Shown here: positions 61,194 to 64,000 of the stretch, one piece after another
Numbering within the stretch: the first letter of the stretch is position 1
Layout: every line of letters starts with the position of its first letter
DNA from: Candidatus Paceibacterota bacterium
GTDB lineage: Bacteria > Verrucomicrobiota > Verrucomicrobiia > Limisphaerales > UBA8199
Assembly (NCBI GenBank): GCA_035452965.1
Contig: DAOTCE010000017.1
Span: 46,301 to 110,300 of the forward strand
Direction of reading: 5' to 3'
DNA: 64,000 nucleotides
Translations under genes and position numbers: made by a program
Notes under the pieces: generated by a model
What the model was told of the DNA's origin: nothing
Database searches by the model: none
What the model saw: only the letters and a program-made list of their open reading frames with translations

Positions 61194-62072
61194 CTATCTG
61201 GCAAATCCCTGCGCTTGCAGCCAGAAGGCGCAGTCGCGTGTCCAGGGATGCCGCTTCTCCGGCTTCCAATCGCGTGTGCCCAGGCCCAGGCCGTGCGGCC
61301 CCTTTTGATAGACGTGCAGGTCGAAGGGAACTCCCGCGCGGCGTAGCGCTTCGGCAAATTGCAGGCTGTTCTCCACGGGCACTCCCTTGTCTTCGTAGGT
61401 GTGCCAGATGAAACACGGCGGCGTCTGACTGGTCACCTGGAGTTCGTTGGACAACTCGCGGATCAACTCCGGCGATGGGTCCTTGCCCAAGAGGTTATTC
61501 GCCGATCCCCGGTGGCCGAACTCGCCCAGGGAAATAACGGCATAGCACAGAATGCCCAAATCGGGCCGTGAGCTGTGTCGTTCCACGGGGTCGGGAGCGT
61601 CGGGTTTGCCCGCGTCGAAATGCGTCAGCAGCGTGGAGGCAAGATGGCCGCCGGCGGACGAGCCCATGATGCCGATGCGCTTGGGGTCCAACCGCCATTC
61701 TTCGGCCCGGGCGCGCACGGTGCGCACCGCGCGCGCGGCATCTTGCAGCATCGCCGGATGCCGATAGCCGTCTGTGCCCAGCCGGTATTTCAGGACAAAA
61801 CCCGCGATGCCGGCTTCATTGAGGAAGCGGGCGTAATCACCGCCTTCATGCGGAGCCAGGTGGCCGTAACCGCCGCCGGGGCAGATCACCACGGCGGCGC
61901 CGGTCGCTTTGGCGGCGTCGGGCAGGTGCGGAGTGAGCGTGGGAATATCCTTCTCGGCTTTGCCGAGCGCGCCGGGGGCTCCATCCGGCCAGAGCGGAAA
62001 CGAATTGGTCGGTTGCGCTTGAGCTGAGGCGAACCATCCTAAAAACGCGGCCATAAGCAGGCGGAACTTCAT
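61194..62072 (-). CDS. Secreted alpha/beta hydrolase (acetylxylan esterase-like)
   Basis: 292 residues from the ATG at 62072. GGGGAGG lies directly before the start. Signal peptide about 1-19. Oxyanion motif CPGGGYG (65-71), nucleophile Ser139 in GSSAGGH, likely acid Asp in WHTYEDKGVP, His in KGPHGLGLG. Resembles BD-FAE/acetylxylan esterase-type enzymes that deacetylate plant polysaccharides. Upstream of GH29, so it suits glycan breakdown. Confidence 0.8.
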   Translation of the reverse strand: MKFRLLMAAFLGWFASAQAQPTNSFPLWPDGAPGALGKAEKDIPTLTPHLPDAAKATGAAVVICPGGGYGHLAPHEGGDYARFLNEAGIAGFVLKYRLGTDGYRHPAMLQDAARAVRTVRARAEEWRLDPKRIGIMGSSAGGHLASTLLTHFDAGKPDAPDPVERHSSRPDLGILCYAVISLGEFGHRGSANNLLGKDPSPELIRELSNELQVTSQTPPCFIWHTYEDKGVPVENSLQFAEALRRAGVPFDLHVYQKGPHGLGLGTRDWKPEKRHPWTRDCAFWLQAQGFAR

Positions 62073-62191
62073 CCTCCCCAGAATAGCCAAACCGGGAGGA
62101 ACCTGGCGATGCAAATTATCGCTTGGCAGCAACGCCCGGGAAGGCACAATGCCCGCGTGACAGGCCCGATCCGCCTCCCGTTAACTGCCCA

Positions 62192-63133
62192 ATGAACGCC
62201 TTGAATCGCCGTGATTGGCTTAAACTTGCCGGCGCCGCGGCCGTCGGTCTGCCCTTGACTAGCCACGCCGCGCCGGACCTGCGCGCCAAAGCCAGAAAGA
62301 ACCTCAAACTCGGCGTCTTCATGGGCGTCTATGCCAGCCTGCCGCTGGAGGAGGCGGCGCGCCGCATCGCGGACGACGGGTTCCACGGCGTTGTCTTCGA
62401 GTCCGGCTTCGCCGATGTGCGCTTCGATCCCTGGGCGCCAGATTGGGACAAGGCGCGCCTCATTACGCGCACCCTCGCCAGGCACCACATACAAGTGGTT
62501 GGGCTCTACGGTTACTACAACGTCGTTGACCCGAACCCGGACCGGCGCAAGCGCGGGGAGGAGCGGATGCAGGTGCTCATTGATAACTGGAAACAGTTGG
62601 GCTCCCCGGTGATCACCACGGAGACGGGCACGTTCAACGAGAAGAGCGAGTGGGCGGAATCGCCGGAGAATGCGACCGAGCAAGGTTACCAGGCTTGCCG
62701 CGCGGCGCTGGAGAAGCTGGTCCGCGCGGCGAAAAGAACCGGCGCGGTCCTCACGATCGAAACTTACTGGCGAAACGTGATTGACTCGATTGCGCGCGCG
62801 GAGCGCATTCTGCGCGATGTGCCGGAACTGAAGCTGACCATGGACCCGTGCAACTACTTCCGCAAGGAGGAGCTGCCCCGCATGGACCCCATGCTCGAGG
62901 AGATGTTCCGCGTGCTGGGCAGGAAGATCGTGCTGGCCCATGCCAAGGACGTAAAAGCCTCGGCCAGCGGCACGGACCTGCCGGCAGCCGGCACGGGCGT
63001 GCTGAACTACCCGCTCTACCTGCGGTTGCTGGCTGGCCTGAACCGGGAGCTATTCCTGGTCCTCGAGCATCTCACCCTGCCCGACGTGCCGCGCGCCCGC
63101 GATTACGTGCTGAGCCAGTTCGCGCTGATCTAG
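62192..63133 (+). CDS. Tat-exported TIM-barrel sugar isomerase/epimerase-like protein
   Basis: 313 residues from the ATG at 62192. Twin-arginine signal NALNRRDWLKLAGAAAVGLPL. Barrel with GVFMGVYASLPLEEAARRI, VVGLYGYYNVVDPN, AVLTIETYW, LKLTMDPCNYF and IVLAHAKDVKAS, the arrangement of xylose-isomerase-like TIM barrels. Divergent from the esterase gene, with which it may share substrates. A GCGTGA-T5-TCACGC hairpin follows its stop. Confidence 0.78.
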   Translation: MNALNRRDWLKLAGAAAVGLPLTSHAAPDLRAKARKNLKLGVFMGVYASLPLEEAARRIADDGFHGVVFESGFADVRFDPWAPDWDKARLITRTLARHHIQVVGLYGYYNVVDPNPDRRKRGEERMQVLIDNWKQLGSPVITTETGTFNEKSEWAESPENATEQGYQACRAALEKLVRAAKRTGAVLTIETYWRNVIDSIARAERILRDVPELKLTMDPCNYFRKEELPRMDPMLEEMFRVLGRKIVLAHAKDVKASASGTDLPAAGTGVLNYPLYLRLLAGLNRELFLVLEHLTLPDVPRARDYVLSQFALI

Positions 63134-63144
63134 CCCCTCAACAA

Positions 63145-63161
63145 GCGTGATTTTTTCACGC
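63145..63161. terminator. Candidate terminator hairpin
   Basis: GCGTGA-TTTTT-TCACGC, 11 bp after the stop of the isomerase gene. Short stem and no U tract after it, so weak. Confidence 0.35.
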
Positions 63162-63251
63162 GCTGTGAATAAAAAGCTCGAAATGCCCTTAAATACTGGT
63201 TGAAACGCATGTTGTATCAAGACAGCAACAACCAACAAAAGGCCATTTCGA

Positions 63252-63470
63252 GTGAATAGAACTTACCGCAAAATACTCCGCAACCGCCAGCAGAGAATCG
63301 AGCGCCGGCTCCAGCCCAAAACCTGGGAAAACCAACCTCGCCCCATGCTCAAAGCCAGTAAGATTCATTATGAAATGGCCGAGCGCACCGGGGCGATGAA
63401 TTGTGGCGGTATCGGCGCCATGCACTTGATGGTGCAGCGACTGGGGTTAGTGGCAAAGCCGTTTAGGGAT
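63252..63470 (+). pseudogene. IS1380-type transposase N-terminal fragment
   Basis: GTG-started frame whose first 75 residues resemble the start of IS1380-family transposases: RKILRNRQQRIERRLQP, then WENQPRPMLKASKIHYEMAER and GGIGAMHLMVQRLGLV. The expected catalytic parts (about 350 more residues) are missing; after PFRDSHRYRR the frame is unrelated. An inverted repeat CTCGAAATGCCC / GGCCATTTCGAG (63177-63188 and 63241-63252) precedes it and may be a leftover of the insertion sequence leader. Confidence 0.7.
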
Positions 63471-64000
63471 TCGCATAGATACCGGAGGATGTATAAGAGT
63501 GCAAGTGGCGTATTATCAGAGGTTTATCCTTGTACTTTTTTGTGCAGTACCCCATTACGCTGGGGATGCGAAACCATACAATCGTTCCGGCGGCTACCTT
63601 CCGGGCTCTGTTCACAGAGTTGATCCCATGACCGTGATCTTGTCCTCGGGCATGGCTGCGCTATGCGGTGGACGCCTCCACGATTTTGATTTCGGCGTCG
63701 GTGAGGCCGTAGCCCATGCTCGGTTCGGAGCCACCTGGGCCTTCGTTCTCTGGCTCGGGGTCATCACATAGAGGTTGGCTCAAGGACGGCTGGCTCTTTG
63801 TGCAGCCAACGCCGCTAACCCACTCGCCAGTGGACGGGTCGAAGATTATGAAGCGGGAGAGGTCAAAGCCTGGGGGGCAGATGCACAGCGGCACGGTGCT
63901 GCCGGTGCCGTCGGCCCGTCAGCCCTGCTTCTGAATCGGGGCACGCGGACATTCCAGACTGCCGGTGTACAGGCAGGGGCCTACTCCTTCGTTGGGTTGC
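63471..64000. other. Unassigned region at right edge
   Basis: On minus, 63661-63894 is open for 77 residues, with PLCICPPGFDLSRFIIFD and GYGLTDAEIKIVEASTA. The same frame continues from the edge (CLYTGSLECPRAPIQKQG) but is broken by a TGA near 63918. It could be the end of a longer gene with a nonsense mutation. No family recognised. I do not call a gene on plus. Confidence 0.3.

Noticed and set aside
63499..63771. Plus-strand frame of 90 codons with a hydrophobic start
   Set aside because: Overlaps the transposase fragment and the minus-strand frame, and its composition shows no protein family or consistent coding bias.

Overview
The window looks like a piece of chromosome from a GC-rich member of the Verrucomicrobiota, probably a Pedosphaera/Limisphaerales-type soil or freshwater lineage. 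That placement is inferred from gene content: a run of GYF_2-domain membrane proteins, TMTC-like membrane/TPR glycosyltransferases, PEP-CTERM and Tat-exported proteins, a pseudopilin operon, a secreted SUMF1-domain protein, TIM-barrel isomerases and GH29. No rRNA or marker protein is present to prove it. Two tRNAs (Glu-CUC and Ala-CGC) are present; there is no CRISPR and no intact mobile element.

Layout. (1) 1-12.7 kb is a surface-glycosylation region: four TMTC-like proteins (three on minus, the first cut by the window edge, and one on plus), then GT87, HEAT-repeat and GT39 genes. Three of the TMTC genes carry the same in-frame 155-bp palindromic insert. (2) 12.7-17.1 kb holds an orphan RelE-like toxin, tRNA-Glu, a lipoprotein and a large secreted phosphodiester glycosidase/SH3/Ig protein. 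(3) 18-22.6 kb holds trpD followed by four GYF_2 proteins, DUF2752 and a small membrane protein. (4) 22.7-25.3 kb is a two-gene polyamine operon (group IV decarboxylase plus homospermidine synthase). (5) 25.7-28.7 kb has two secreted proteins among intergenic repeats. (6) 28.8-38.4 kb has a GltD-like flavoprotein and a bidirectional NAD-linked [NiFe] hydrogenase, hoxEFUYH. Its maturation protease, hoxW, lies about 3 kb downstream behind a small protein, a PHP hydrolase and a TIM-barrel gene. (7) 38.8-46.7 kb has a Tat-exported isomerase, a PEP-CTERM protein, a SUMF1 protein and a four-gene pseudopilin operon. (8) 47-49.5 kb has a response regulator, two decayed gene fragments (one a tungstate-binding TupA) beside a ModE-like regulator, and a small gene between 76-bp direct repeats. 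(9) 50-58.5 kb is an assimilatory sulfate-reduction cluster: M14 peptidase-like gene, cysK, DUF2061, cysI, cysH, cysD, cysN and a cobA-hemD fusion that supplies siroheme for CysI. A near-consensus sigma70 promoter precedes it and a pair of 67-bp inverted repeats brackets it. (10) 58.7-64 kb has a receiver-PAS protein, tRNA-Ala, GH29 fucosidase, an esterase, a TIM-barrel isomerase and an IS1380-type transposase remnant.

The most unusual feature of the window is its load of short repeats, several of which sit inside or supply the ends of coding genes: 155-bp heptamer inserts, 50-bp palindromes, a 100-bp palindromic element, a 126-bp MITE-like element, 29-bp and 76-bp direct repeats, and the 67-bp inverted pair. 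I did not identify a complete, clearly new multi-gene system. The best candidates for novelty are the in-frame repeat inserts and the GYF_2 array. All calls were made by reading the sequence; no database search was possible.
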